Source: a virus. From it: a stretch of DNA of 23,992 bases. The DNA lies in IMG/VR virus record IMGVR_UViG_3300017971_000761, positions 1 through 23,992 of that record; one strand, given 5' to 3'. Below the pieces are notes generated by a model, which made no database searches, was not told the origin of the DNA, and saw only the letters and a list, made by a program, of their open reading frames with translations. Position numbers and translations under genes: made by a program. Of the stretch, positions 1 through 7,656 are shown piece by piece (position 1 is the first letter of the stretch; each line of letters begins with the position of its first letter).

Positions 1-2
1 AC

Positions 3-80
3 AACAACAGCAGCGACCCCCAGATGGAAGAGGTCGTGCTATCCATTCGCGGATTCGACCGAGTGCAGAACAACGCCTAG
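3..80 (+). CDS. C-terminal end of an upstream gene, probably tail tube protein (partial)
   Basis: An open frame enters from the left edge (first full codon at base 3) and stops with TAG at 78-80, giving 25 residues that end in IRGFDRVQNNA. The fragment is too short to identify by itself. In contractile and siphovirus tail modules the gene immediately before the frameshifted chaperone pair is normally the tail tube (major tail) protein, and the small polar C-terminus is compatible with that. The assignment rests on gene order only. Confidence 0.5.
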   Translation, partial: NNSSDPQMEEVVLSIRGFDRVQNNA

Positions 81-104
81 AGCGTTGACACAAAGAGTTA
101 GCGC

Positions 105-124
105 GCCCGCAACGAACCGCGGGC
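105..124 (+). other. Intergenic hairpin between tail-tube-position gene and chaperone gene
   Basis: GCCCGC (105-110) pairs perfectly with GCGGGC (119-124) around an 8-nt loop in the 76-nt gap between the partial first gene and the chaperone gene. No T-run follows, so it is not a canonical intrinsic terminator. A processing or attenuation hairpin that lowers chaperone expression relative to the tube protein would make sense here, but that is inference. Confidence 0.4.
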
Positions 125-156
125 CAAGACGTTAGAGAGCAACACAGGAGAGTTAG

Positions 157-897
157 ATGTTCATCGAATGCCCCAGTGGTCTGTCAGGCGAAATCCGCCG
201 TTTCAAGGTTTCCGATTACGATCTATTCGGAGACAAATCCCTCGCGCGCAAGAAGGGCCCGCAGGTCTCCGCTACCATCTGCAAGCGACTCTGGGAGAAC
301 ACCGTCTCCCCTGGTCCGTATGAGATGGACGACGACGGCAACCCGCAGTGGTTCAAGGACGTGATGGAGCACGACCGTTTCTTCATCCTGATGCAGGCCA
401 GGATCATGGCACGTGGCCCGAAGTACACGCAGCGGTTCAAGTGCGAGTTCGACTCCTGTGGTAGGTTCACGATGTGGGAGATCGACCTAAACGAGCTGGA
501 GATCAAGAAGGCCGCGGATGACGTCATTGACGCCTTCCAGTCCGGGAACCAGTTCGAGGTGATTCTCCCGCGTTGCCAGGAAACGGTGGTATTCGAGCTT
601 CCCACGTTCGAGGTACAGAAGCGTGTCGACGCCGAGGTCCAGAAGAACGGGAAGAGGCTCTCGTCGGTCTACGCTGGACGCATCAAGCGTATCGGTGAAC
701 AGACCATCCGCTCGCAAATCTGGAGATTCGTCCGCGACCTGGACGCCGAGGACTGGGAAGCTCTGGACGAAGCCTTCGACGATGTGGATTTTGGCGTGAA
801 CACAGCGATCGAGTACGTGTGCGGTGATGACGACTGCGCACTGGAGCAAACGCAAGAGCTGATCCTTGGTCGTGATTTTTTCATCGGGGGGCGGTAG
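157..897 (+). CDS. Tail assembly chaperone, zero-frame product (gpG-like; T4 gp26-like features)
   Basis: A 246-aa protein in the position between tail tube and tape measure, where tail assembly chaperones lie. ATG at 157 follows an AGGAGAG ribosome site. The middle of the protein (ARIMARGPKY, then a C-x4-C pair, then WEIDLNEL) resembles the conserved core I remember from T4 gp26/baseplate-chaperone-like proteins of many myoviruses. More cysteines near residue 140 and near the end could complete a metal site. The last codons read over T TTT TTC (876-882), a perfect -1 slippery heptamer in the right phase, and the -1 frame stays open to 1124. The short form would be the abundant product and the fusion the rare one. 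In the known G/GT systems these coat the tape measure and recruit tube subunits. The chaperone role is inferred from position and frameshift; the gp26 likeness is only remembered. Confidence 0.75.
   Translation: MFIECPSGLSGEIRRFKVSDYDLFGDKSLARKKGPQVSATICKRLWENTVSPGPYEMDDDGNPQWFKDVMEHDRFFILMQARIMARGPKYTQRFKCEFDSCGRFTMWEIDLNELEIKKAADDVIDAFQSGNQFEVILPRCQETVVFELPTFEVQKRVDAEVQKNGKRLSSVYAGRIKRIGEQTIRSQIWRFVRDLDAEDWEALDEAFDDVDFGVNTAIEYVCGDDDCALEQTQELILGRDFFIGGR
876..882 (+). other. Programmed -1 ribosomal frameshift site (T TTT TTC)
   Basis: The zero-frame codons are GAT TTT TTC ATC, so bases 876-882 form X XXY YYZ with X and Y both T and Z = C, and both tRNAs can re-pair after slipping back one base. 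The new frame continues at 882 without a stop to 1122-1124, while the zero frame ends 13 nt downstream at 895-897. A possible stem follows: GTAGCCGG (894-901) can pair with CCGG (909-912) and CTAC (917-920), with a bulge. Its spacing of about 11 nt is slightly long. Confidence 0.8.
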
Positions 898-1124
898 CCG
901 GCATTGACCCGGCCTTCTACGGCTTCCCATCTCCGAAGGTGATGAGAGACAACATCCGTTTCCTCATCACCGCGGCACCGCGCGGACAGTACGGGTCTTG
1001 GCTTCAGCTGTCGCTGACAGAGGTCATGGACATGGACCTGGAAATGTTCCAAGAGTGCCTAGAACACCAGCAGGAATGCAACGACGCCGTTGATGCGTGG
1101 GCGTCATCGAGAGGCAGGGGGTAG
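882..1124 (+). CDS. -1 frame extension of the tail assembly chaperone (gpT-like part of a gpGT-type fusion)
   Basis: Read after the -1 shift, this frame adds 80 residues to the first 242 residues of the upstream protein, giving a fusion of about 322 aa. It could also begin independently at GTG 939 or ATG 942, giving about 61 aa, but I see no good ribosome site there. The frame has no stop between the heptamer and base 1122, and it ends two bases before the tape-measure ATG, as expected for a gpT-like segment. The segment is rich in acidic and hydrophobic residues (DMDLEMFQECLEHQQ), suggesting a short helical domain. In lambda the T part contacts the tube subunit. Confidence 0.72.
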   Translation, partial: HRGAVAGIDPAFYGFPSPKVMRDNIRFLITAAPRGQYGSWLQLSLTEVMDMDLEMFQECLEHQQECNDAVDAWASSRGRG

Positions 1125-1126
1125 CC

Positions 1127-3775
1127 ATGGCGTTCTCTGCGCTCGGCATGGGCTTTTTATTCACGGCGAAGGACCTTGCAACGGCAAAGATTCGCCACCT
1201 GCAAACCAACGTCGGGAAGCTGGCGAAGGAGTCAGAAGCAGCTTCGATCAAGTATGAACGGAGCATGAAGCGCATCAAGTCCGGCGCGATGATGGTGGGC
1301 GGTGGTGTGGTTGGGCTGTTGGCCATAAACAAGGCATCCAAAGCGTTCGAGACATTCGAGAAGAACCTGGTCTCCGCAGGCTCCATCATGGGCGCCACAG
1401 CGGAGGAGATGAAGGCTCTAAAGGAAGCCGGAATCCAGGCGGGCATCGCGACGCAGTTTTCCCCGGCTGAAGCTGTCCAGGGACTTGAGAACCTCGGCGC
1501 CGCCGGCATGAACGCGCAGCAGTCGATCTCCACCCTGAACTCAGTTCTTGGTCTCGCGTCCGCGTCGCTGGGACAGCTTGGCGTGGCCGACTCCGCCTCG
1601 GTCGTAGTTGGTGTCTTGAACGCCTTCGGTGAAACCACGGACATGGCAGCCAAGCGCGTTGACCAGCTGGTCCAAGTGACGAAGAAATCCAACTTCCAGG
1701 CGCGAGACTTCTCTATCGCTCTGTCGCAAGCGAGCGCGCAAGCCAAGGCGGCTGACCAGAGCTTTGAGTCCATGCTGGCCACCCTCGGACTTCTGCGAAA
1801 CACGAACCTTGACGCCTCGTCTTCGGCTACCGCGTACCGTGAAGCCGTGCGCCGTCTGTCCGGCGACAAGCTCGCACAGAAGAAACTGTCCGAGCTGAAC
1901 GTGGACACCCTCGACAAGGAGACCGGCAAGATCAAGGACCTTGCAAAGATCGTCCTTGAACTCCAACCCAAGATCGCGAAGCTCAACGCGAAGGAGCGCA
2001 ACCTCGCACTGACGAAGATGTTCGGCGTTCGCGGAATGAAGACCTACAACGCGATCATGGCCGGCTATCACAAGCTGGTGAAGGAGGGGAAGGTCCAGGT
2101 TGGGGACTACGCTGGAGCGCACACGCTTCTGATGAAGTCGCTAGAGGACAGCGAGGGAGCCATGGCGAAATCGCGCGACGCCTACCTGCAAACAGCAGCA
2201 GGGCAGCGCGTGCTTCTGAAGGGCTCATGGGAGACATTCCAAGTGATCGCCGGCGAGACCTTCACACCGGTTCTTCTCCCTGCATTGCAGGGAACGATCT
2301 CCATGCTCAACAAACTGATAGCCATCGTCAAAGACATACCCGCGCCGATCAAGACGATGGTGGCGCAGTTCGCCGGATTCTCATCCGTCGCACTTCTCGC
2401 CGTCGGTTCGATGCGTCTCCTGTCCGGAGCTATGGGTCTTTTCTCTATGTCTGGCGCGGCTGGTCGGTGGCTTGAAACACAGTCGAAGCTAGGCGAAGGG
2501 ATGGACGCAGCTGGCAAGAAGTCGAAGAAGCTGGCCGGCTCCACTGGTCGACTCGCGAAGGTGAACGCCACACTTTCGCGCGGACTCTCCGGACTCGGCC
2601 GCGCGCTCCCGTTTATCGGAATCGCAGCCGCCGGCATTGCGTCCATCTACAACATGATCAAAGCCGACGAAAAGGCCGTCGAAGAGTACCGGCAGAAGCG
2701 CGCCGAATTCGAGAAGAAGCTGGCCATGCAAACCGCATCCGACTACGGGAGGATTGAAGCAGCAGCACAGCGCACGAAAGCCGCGGCGCTAGAAGCATCC
2801 GAGGCCCTTGTACGCAAGACGCAGGCACACAAGGGCCTGGCAAGGGTCAACCTCGTGAAGCTAGAAAAAGAGGTTCTCAAAGCCGTCATGAAGCGCAAAA
2901 GTCTCATGAACGAACTGGCCAGCGTCGAGACGCAACTGGAGAACCGCAAGCTCACCATGGCCAAGCGAGCAGAGAGAACCAAGGAAGCGATGCGAATCCG
3001 TGGAGAGCTACGCAAAGCAGAGGTGACAATCCAGGCGAACAAGTGGGCGGCTGCGCGAGTTCGTGGTCTGGACTCCGAGAACCAGCTTCGATACACGAAG
3101 GATGCAGAGAAGCGAAGGCAGCTGACCGGAAGGGCTGTCGCTGGCCGCGTAGCCCAAGAGCGCTACCTGTCGCGGCTGATCTTGATGGAGGAAAAGAAGA
3201 AGGAGACAGCCGAGAAGGCTGGTTTGTCGCGCGCCGCACAGGCGCACGGAGCCAATATCAAGAAGCTGCGAAAACAACGCGAGACAGAGAGGCTAGCGGC
3301 GGCTCGGCTCGCAGGGGCCGGTGGTGTTCGAGACCCGAGGGCGCGGCGCAGGATGGTGATGCGCGCAGCGAAGACAGACCTGGAAAGTGTGTCTCGATTC
3401 GGAACAGAGGCACAGCGCAGCCGCATCATGCAAGCCGTCACCACGGGCAACATTCCGGAAGGGATGAGCCAATCTGAGTTGGAGCGTGTGCGCGAGATGA
3501 CATCCGGCCGCGCGGGGCAAGATGTATTCATGGAGCGCGGTGGGCTACCAAGCCAGCGGGCATTCTTGGAAAGACTTGCGAACATCATGGAAACAAGACA
3601 GCGGGACCCTGGAGCAATCGGGGCAGGGAACGAGATAGCCCGCTCGATCACTGTCCAGCTAAACATGGACGGAGAGAAGATCGCCAAGAAGGTCGTTCTC
3701 TACGGAAGGGACACCAGCAATGACACTGGCACCGTCGCCGGAGCGGGGGAATTCTACGCGGAGGGGGTTGGCTAA
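1127..3775 (+). CDS. Tail tape measure protein (TP901 core family)
   Basis: An 882-aa protein, the longest in the window, directly after the chaperone pair. ATG at 1127 sits behind the purine-rich site GAGGCAGGGGG and two bases after the chaperone stop; an in-frame GTG at 1097 has no comparable site. Residues of roughly 60-290 match the TP901-type tape-measure core: an alternating helical region with SAGSIMGATAEEMKALKEAG, then QFSPAEAVQGLENLGAAGMN and VADSASVVVGVLNAFGET. A hydrophobic stretch follows around 410-450. Residues of about 525-720 are long, charged and probably coiled-coil. The protein sets tail length and is threaded through the tube during assembly. At about 0.15 nm per residue it would predict a tail near 130 nm. 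The stop overlaps the next ATG (TAATG), implying translational coupling. Confidence 0.93.
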   Translation: MAFSALGMGFLFTAKDLATAKIRHLQTNVGKLAKESEAASIKYERSMKRIKSGAMMVGGGVVGLLAINKASKAFETFEKNLVSAGSIMGATAEEMKALKEAGIQAGIATQFSPAEAVQGLENLGAAGMNAQQSISTLNSVLGLASASLGQLGVADSASVVVGVLNAFGETTDMAAKRVDQLVQVTKKSNFQARDFSIALSQASAQAKAADQSFESMLATLGLLRNTNLDASSSATAYREAVRRLSGDKLAQKKLSELNVDTLDKETGKIKDLAKIVLELQPKIAKLNAKERNLALTKMFGVRGMKTYNAIMAGYHKLVKEGKVQVGDYAGAHTLLMKSLEDSEGAMAKSRDAYLQTAAGQRVLLKGSWETFQVIAGETFTPVLLPALQGTISMLNKLIAIVKDIPAPIKTMVAQFAGFSSVALLAVGSMRLLSGAMGLFSMSGAAGRWLETQSKLGEGMDAAGKKSKKLAGSTGRLAKVNATLSRGLSGLGRALPFIGIAAAGIASIYNMIKADEKAVEEYRQKRAEFEKKLAMQTASDYGRIEAAAQRTKAAALEASEALVRKTQAHKGLARVNLVKLEKEVLKAVMKRKSLMNELASVETQLENRKLTMAKRAERTKEAMRIRGELRKAEVTIQANKWAAARVRGLDSENQLRYTKDAEKRRQLTGRAVAGRVAQERYLSRLILMEEKKKETAEKAGLSRAAQAHGANIKKLRKQRETERLAAARLAGAGGVRDPRARRRMVMRAAKTDLESVSRFGTEAQRSRIMQAVTTGNIPEGMSQSELERVREMTSGRAGQDVFMERGGLPSQRAFLERLANIMETRQRDPGAIGAGNEIARSITVQLNMDGEKIAKKVVLYGRDTSNDTGTVAGAGEFYAEGVG

Positions 3776-4368
3776 TGTACTGGCACACCGAACCCGAGCA
3801 TGGCGGGCTGGCGACCCTAGACCCGCTTGAAATGAAGATGTTCCAGTTCAACCCGGAACAGGTTCAAGCGTCAATCAGTGTGAGCTACGCGAAGCGCGCA
3901 GCGATCGGCGCAACCTACCAGAGGCTTCACTACCAGAACACGCAGAACACTGTCATCAACCTGAACCTGCGGTCGGACACACGGTTCCTTGCGGCTCGAC
4001 GCATTAACCCGGCAAAATTCAATCAAGGGAGCCAGCTGACAGGATCGCAGCAAAAAGAGATCAAGGACGAATTCAAGGACTATCAGCGGTTTTTGTACGC
4101 ACTAGCCTACCCACGCGGAGCACAAAACGATGTGCTCCGCCGGTCTCCTCCGGTGGCGCTTCTCGTGTGGCCGCAGTTGTTCGCCATCAAGGTTCGGTTG
4201 ATGAGCATTCGGTTTAACTGGACGCGGTTCGCAATCGACGGGCGACCGGTTGCAATGGAAGCCGCTTGCACATTCGAGACGGTTCAGAACTACCGACTGA
4301 CGCACGACCTAGCGCGCCGCAAGATGCTGGAGCGTCCAGAGCCGGCGGACAAGGTCAGGGACAAGTAG
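3775..4368 (+). CDS. Baseplate/tail-terminal protein resembling the N-terminal part of CIS7-type (Afp7/XkdP-like) adaptors
   Basis: A 197-aa protein whose start overlaps the tape-measure stop by one base. Near the N-terminus it reads FQFNPEQVQASISVSYAKR, which resembles the 'FNPxxxxxSxSxxW' strand pattern of the first domain of CIS7/Afp7 and XkdP-like baseplate proteins. Residues 60-170 contain beta-rich segments such as VALLVWPQLFAIKVRLMSIRF and end with a strand typical of this fold. The next gene supplies a LysM/gp53-like domain, which in one-piece family members is fused C-terminally. The pair therefore probably links tube, hub and wedge. The family call is from remembered pattern and gene order; an alternative is a generic tail-tube initiator. 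Confidence 0.6.
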   Translation: MYWHTEPEHGGLATLDPLEMKMFQFNPEQVQASISVSYAKRAAIGATYQRLHYQNTQNTVINLNLRSDTRFLAARRINPAKFNQGSQLTGSQQKEIKDEFKDYQRFLYALAYPRGAQNDVLRRSPPVALLVWPQLFAIKVRLMSIRFNWTRFAIDGRPVAMEAACTFETVQNYRLTHDLARRKMLERPEPADKVRDK

Positions 4369-4716
4369 ATGGCCTACCAGAGCACAGAGAGCCGAAACAA
4401 GCTCGTTCCGTCCTACACCGACCCGGTGTCCACGCGGCTAGTCCTTCGCGATAGAACGCCGTTCACTTTCCGCGACGACGAGCGCAACATCAACCACACC
4501 GCCTTGGACGATGACACATGGTGGTCACTCGCAGCGCGGTATTACCTGCAAATCAGCGACCGCCCGTCCGGACTGTGGTGGGTGATCAAGGACTACCAGC
4601 CGACGCCCGTGGTAGACCCTACGCTGACCATCCGACAGGACACGCTTGTGATCGTCCCGCACCCGGTGATGGTCATCACAGAGATTCTCGGAACAGAGCG
4701 CGAGGTCTTCCAGTAG
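4369..4716 (+). CDS. LysM-like baseplate wedge protein (gp53-like)
   Basis: A 115-aa protein whose ATG follows the previous stop with no gap. The central part fits the LysM/gp53 pattern: a threonine/aspartate-rich turn, then DDTWWSLAARYY, a linker, GLWWVIKDYQP, and a final beta strand with DTLVIVP. T4 gp53 and many phage LysM proteins sit at the baseplate hub-wedge interface, where the LysM fold binds protein rather than peptidoglycan. It lacks a signal peptide, consistent with an internal virion component. Zero-gap coupling with both neighbours suggests a fixed stoichiometry with the upstream 197-aa protein and the downstream hub. Confidence 0.72.
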   Translation: MAYQSTESRNKLVPSYTDPVSTRLVLRDRTPFTFRDDERNINHTALDDDTWWSLAARYYLQISDRPSGLWWVIKDYQPTPVVDPTLTIRQDTLVIVPHPVMVITEILGTEREVFQ

Positions 4717-5910
4717 ATGCATCAGATCGACACAAGCGCACCGCATGTCTTCGCTACTGTCCGGGCCAGGAAGAACTCGGCGCATAGGGATATCACCGAC
4801 CTAGTCACGGCCCTGAAGTTCACCGATTCAGGGACCCGTCGCACGAACAAGATCGAGCTGACGCTGGACGGCGAAGACGGCACGCTTTGGGGCGACGACG
4901 ACCTCATGCGCAAGGGCGGTCTGATCCACGTAGAGTTCGGCTACCCGGGGGCGATGCGGGACATCGGAGACTTCTCTATAAAGAAGGTTAAGGGCGGACG
5001 GCAAACCTTCACCCTGGAGTGCTACCAAGCGAAGCGCAACAAGATGGTCCGGACAAAGAAGACTCGGGTGTTTACTGGCATGAAGCACTCGGATGTGGTC
5101 CGGATTCTATTCCGCGAGAATGGGTTCTCTCGGTTCTACGTGGACAACACGGATATCACCTACGACACCATCACACAGTCGGAGCAATCTGACTGGGAGT
5201 TCCTGCAAGAGCTTGCAGACCTCGACCACTATGAACTCTTCGTTGACGGAGGCGGAGCGCACTACGAAAAGCCGAAGTACGGAGCGAAACCAAAGAAGCG
5301 GCTCCGGTACATCAAGGGCGTGGTAGGCGTAGGCATGATCGAAGACTGGGATGTTGATGACATCGGATCAAAGGTGCCAGGCCGCATTGTCCTTAAAGGA
5401 TGGGACTCGGTGAACGGCCAACCCATCAACGTGGTAGCAGACGGGAGCCTGACGAAGTACGAAGCGCTAAACGAGACCGATGACGTCGCATCGCCAGCCG
5501 AGGGCGACGCAACCGCAGAGGGAGAGCACGGGCAGGACCTGGTTCTCCCAACTGGAGCGCGCAACTACCAGGAAGCGAAGAAGCTGGCTGACTCGCTGTA
5601 CAAGACGTACAGACACGGCGCGGTCAAGGTCACGCTGAAGACGGTCGGCGACCCGTGGATTTTCAGCCGGACGATCATCCTAGTGGAGGGCATCGGCCCG
5701 TACCTAGACGGGCGGTTCTACACGAAGGAGGTGGTCCACAGCATCGGCGGTGGGTACGGCTGCGAGATCAAAGCGAACAAGGACGGATTGAACCGCAAGG
5801 GCAAGGCGAAGACGAAGACAGGCGGAGAGATTCCGGAGGACTTAATCAAGGGCGACGAGGACGAAATCCTAGGGCGCGGGCACATCCGCCACAACATCGA
5901 GAACATCTGA
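4717..5910 (+). CDS. Baseplate hub protein, phage late control gpD / gp27-like
   Basis: A 397-aa protein starting directly after the LysM-like gene's stop. The layout matches the gpD/gp27/VgrG N-terminal hub family: an N-terminal domain with ITDLVTALKFTDSGTRRTNK; a second stretch with YPGAMRDIGDFSIKKVKGG and a strand containing FTLECYQAK; TGMKHSDVVRILFRENGF, typical of the family's central domain; and YDTITQSEQSDWEFLQELAD, a widely conserved motif in which the protein is said to be read 'early in the fold'. A Gly/Glu-rich insert (about 250-275) precedes the last tube-like domain. It forms the trimeric hub at the tube end onto which the spike docks, and the spike gene follows two bases later. 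Confidence 0.85.
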   Translation: MHQIDTSAPHVFATVRARKNSAHRDITDLVTALKFTDSGTRRTNKIELTLDGEDGTLWGDDDLMRKGGLIHVEFGYPGAMRDIGDFSIKKVKGGRQTFTLECYQAKRNKMVRTKKTRVFTGMKHSDVVRILFRENGFSRFYVDNTDITYDTITQSEQSDWEFLQELADLDHYELFVDGGGAHYEKPKYGAKPKKRLRYIKGVVGVGMIEDWDVDDIGSKVPGRIVLKGWDSVNGQPINVVADGSLTKYEALNETDDVASPAEGDATAEGEHGQDLVLPTGARNYQEAKKLADSLYKTYRHGAVKVTLKTVGDPWIFSRTIILVEGIGPYLDGRFYTKEVVHSIGGGYGCEIKANKDGLNRKGKAKTKTGGEIPEDLIKGDEDEILGRGHIRHNIENI

Positions 5911-5912
5911 CC

Positions 5913-6497
5913 ATGGAAGAAGCAAAGCGCCTAATGTCCAGCGTCACCGGCCCGAAGACAATCCCGGGGCCATACCCACATTGGGGTCGAGTGATCAACC
6001 GCAATGACCCCGACGGACTTGGGCGCGTGAAGCTGGAGGTCTACGGTGTCACTCAGGAGAGCCACTGGGCCCCTGTAGCCGCGCAACCGTTCGCCGGGGC
6101 CCCTGACAAGGGTGGACCCCTTGTCCCCCCGCAGAACGCCGTTGGGCTCGTTCTGTTCATTGCCGGAGAGAAGGAACACCCTGTCTTCTTTCCGACTGGA
6201 TGGCCGCGCGGCGGGGTGCCCGATGGGCACGTCATCACATCGGACGGAGACAAGACGGTCTGGCAAACCGAACGAGTCGCCGTGGAGATCGATAGCAGGC
6301 TAGCTACATCAGAGGTCACCATCCGCGACAAGAACGGAGAGTCTCTCGTTTCGCTGACGTTGGACATCGGAACGAAACAGGCGCGCATTAAGGCCGCAAC
6401 TTCGGTTAAGATCGAATCCGTCGGCGCAGTTGAAATCAATGCAGCCGGAGTAACCATCAATGGGCGCCCCGTGGCGCCAGGGACGAAGCCGATTTGA
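5913..6497 (+). CDS. Baseplate spike, gpV/gp5-like OB-fold protein
   Basis: A 194-aa protein starting at ATG 5913, two bases after the hub stop. The first 100 residues read as the gp5/gpV OB domain: HWGRVINRNDPDGLGRVKLE, then SHWAPVAAQPFAGAPDKG and VGLVLFIAGEKEHPVFFPTGW. The C-terminal half becomes a repetitive beta structure (SEVTIRDKNGESLVSLTLD, IKAATSVKIESVGAVEINAA) expected for the triple beta-helical spike. It ends in INGRPVAPGTKPI, with no obvious His-x-His iron site as in P2 gpV. No lysozyme domain is present, unlike T4 gp5. It would form the membrane-puncturing needle. An earlier in-frame extension exists but covers the hub gene and is rejected. Confidence 0.85.
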   Translation: MEEAKRLMSSVTGPKTIPGPYPHWGRVINRNDPDGLGRVKLEVYGVTQESHWAPVAAQPFAGAPDKGGPLVPPQNAVGLVLFIAGEKEHPVFFPTGWPRGGVPDGHVITSDGDKTVWQTERVAVEIDSRLATSEVTIRDKNGESLVSLTLDIGTKQARIKAATSVKIESVGAVEINAAGVTINGRPVAPGTKPI

Positions 6498-7216
6498 GCC
6501 AGCTATCAGCCCCAACATGCGTATCCATCCCTGACCCGCCGGCTCGCCTTGAGCTGTCGCTCCCGGGTGGAATGATCATCAAGGGCATTCCGTCCATCGA
6601 GGGCGGGGTGACTACCGAGATCGGCGCAGTCCAGAGCCTGCTCGCTCAAGCGGGGCCGGCGCTCGCGGCGCTGCAGCCTCCATTACTCACCATCGACGCC
6701 GTGGTGGCCTTGTTCAATCTGTTCGGGGCGATCCCCGACCTTATCGCCGGCGACGTCGAGGGATACCTTCAGGCGGTGGAAGAAGCGTTCGAGAAGGTGT
6801 CAAAGCTCACCGGCTTGGTTCCGCAAGTGGCGGTCCCTCGAATGGTGGCCGACACGATCGCCATGCTATCGGCCGCTCTCGATGCGATGGACACACTCGT
6901 CGGCGATGTGGTCGACATGAAAGCCGAGGCTGAAGCAGCAGTGGTGCAAGGGCAAGCAACGAGCAACGCCTACCTAGAAGCACACGGAGAGTGCATCAAG
7001 GTGCAAGCTGACCAGATGGCGAAGCACATCGGGGCGAGCATGGGTCCGATCAATGACATCATGGGCATCGCGTCGAAGCTGATTCAGATGGTTCCTGGCG
7101 GTAGTGAACTTCCGTCCATCGCTGATGCATCGTCTGTTCCGCTAGAGAGTCTTAGCGCCACCATACAGGCGACGAAAACGGTTCTCGATCAACTGCAGAT
7201 TCCGGGGGTGCCATAA
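6494..7216 (+). CDS. Unassigned helical protein in the baseplate cluster
   Basis: A 240-aa frame that starts with TTG at 6494, overlapping the spike stop (TTGA), or possibly with ATG at 6571 (MIIKGIPSIEGG). I do not recognise a family. After a proline-rich opening (SIPDPPARLELSLPGG), residues from about 45 to the end are mostly Ala/Leu/Val-rich helices. A single cysteine occurs near residue 168. There is no signal peptide, and no PAAR-like glycine/histidine repeats although PAAR proteins often lie next to the spike. It ends by TAATG overlap with the gp25-like gene, so it is embedded in the baseplate operon and is probably structural. A hub-interior or spike-associated role is a guess. Confidence 0.6.
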   Translation: MSQLSAPTCVSIPDPPARLELSLPGGMIIKGIPSIEGGVTTEIGAVQSLLAQAGPALAALQPPLLTIDAVVALFNLFGAIPDLIAGDVEGYLQAVEEAFEKVSKLTGLVPQVAVPRMVADTIAMLSAALDAMDTLVGDVVDMKAEAEAAVVQGQATSNAYLEAHGECIKVQADQMAKHIGASMGPINDIMGIASKLIQMVPGGSELPSIADASSVPLESLSATIQATKTVLDQLQIPGVP

Positions 7217-7656
7217 TGGCTGACAGTGGGAGCAGAATCGGCCGGGGTGTGTCGGCTCCGCTGCGCCGCGAGGGCGTCGATTACGCCATGGTCGAAGAGT
7301 ATGCAATGGTTCTTGAGCACTGCGAGCAGATCCTAGGCGTTCGCGGACTGCGCGACGAGGGGCGGAGCGGCGGGGAGTACCCGTGGCGGAAGCGGTTCGG
7401 CGGAGCAGCGGACACGCTTCGACATCTAAACATCAGGACGCGCTCCATCGAGGGCGACATTGCAAAGGTTCTGGTAGCGGACGCAATCCAGGAATGGGAG
7501 CCGCGCGCCGATGTGGAGCTTCCAAACGTGGAATTCAGCATGGACCGCAGGACAGGCAACATCCGAGACATCAAGGTCCGGATTCGCCCCGATGGTGAGG
7601 GCAACTCGCCCGTGCAAGACGTGTCGCGGGTGATCACCAGCGAGGTTAGCAGATGA
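7216..7656 (+). CDS. Baseplate wedge protein, gp25/gpW-like
   Basis: A 146-aa protein starting inside the previous stop (TAATG). It carries the signature of the gp25/gpW lysozyme-like family: GGEYPWRKRFGGAADTLRH, then a helix with IAKVLVADAIQEWEPRADV including the conserved EPR motif of wedge proteins, and a final strand region (GNIRDIKVRIRP). The N-terminal 35 residues are less typical. gp25 proteins anchor the sheath to the baseplate wedge and contact gp6/gpJ, whose homologue is the next gene, overlapping by ATGA. The length is close to the family norm. Confidence 0.85.
   Translation: MADSGSRIGRGVSAPLRREGVDYAMVEEYAMVLEHCEQILGVRGLRDEGRSGGEYPWRKRFGGAADTLRHLNIRTRSIEGDIAKVLVADAIQEWEPRADVELPNVEFSMDRRTGNIRDIKVRIRPDGEGNSPVQDVSRVITSEVSR

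Noticed and set aside
85-113. TTGACA-N17-CGCAAC as a promoter before the chaperone gene
   Set aside because: The -35 is perfect, but CGCAAC lacks the key T1, A2 and T6 bases of a -10 box, and the gap already lies within a continuous tail operon.
885-892. G-run in the C GGG GGG C context as the slip site
   Set aside because: It does not fit X XXY YYZ in the zero frame (the first P-site tRNA could not re-pair with CGG); T TTT TTC just upstream fits perfectly.
1024-2001. Minus-strand frame of 325 codons
   Set aside because: Antisense to the tape-measure gene; serine/arginine-rich shadow without a ribosome site.
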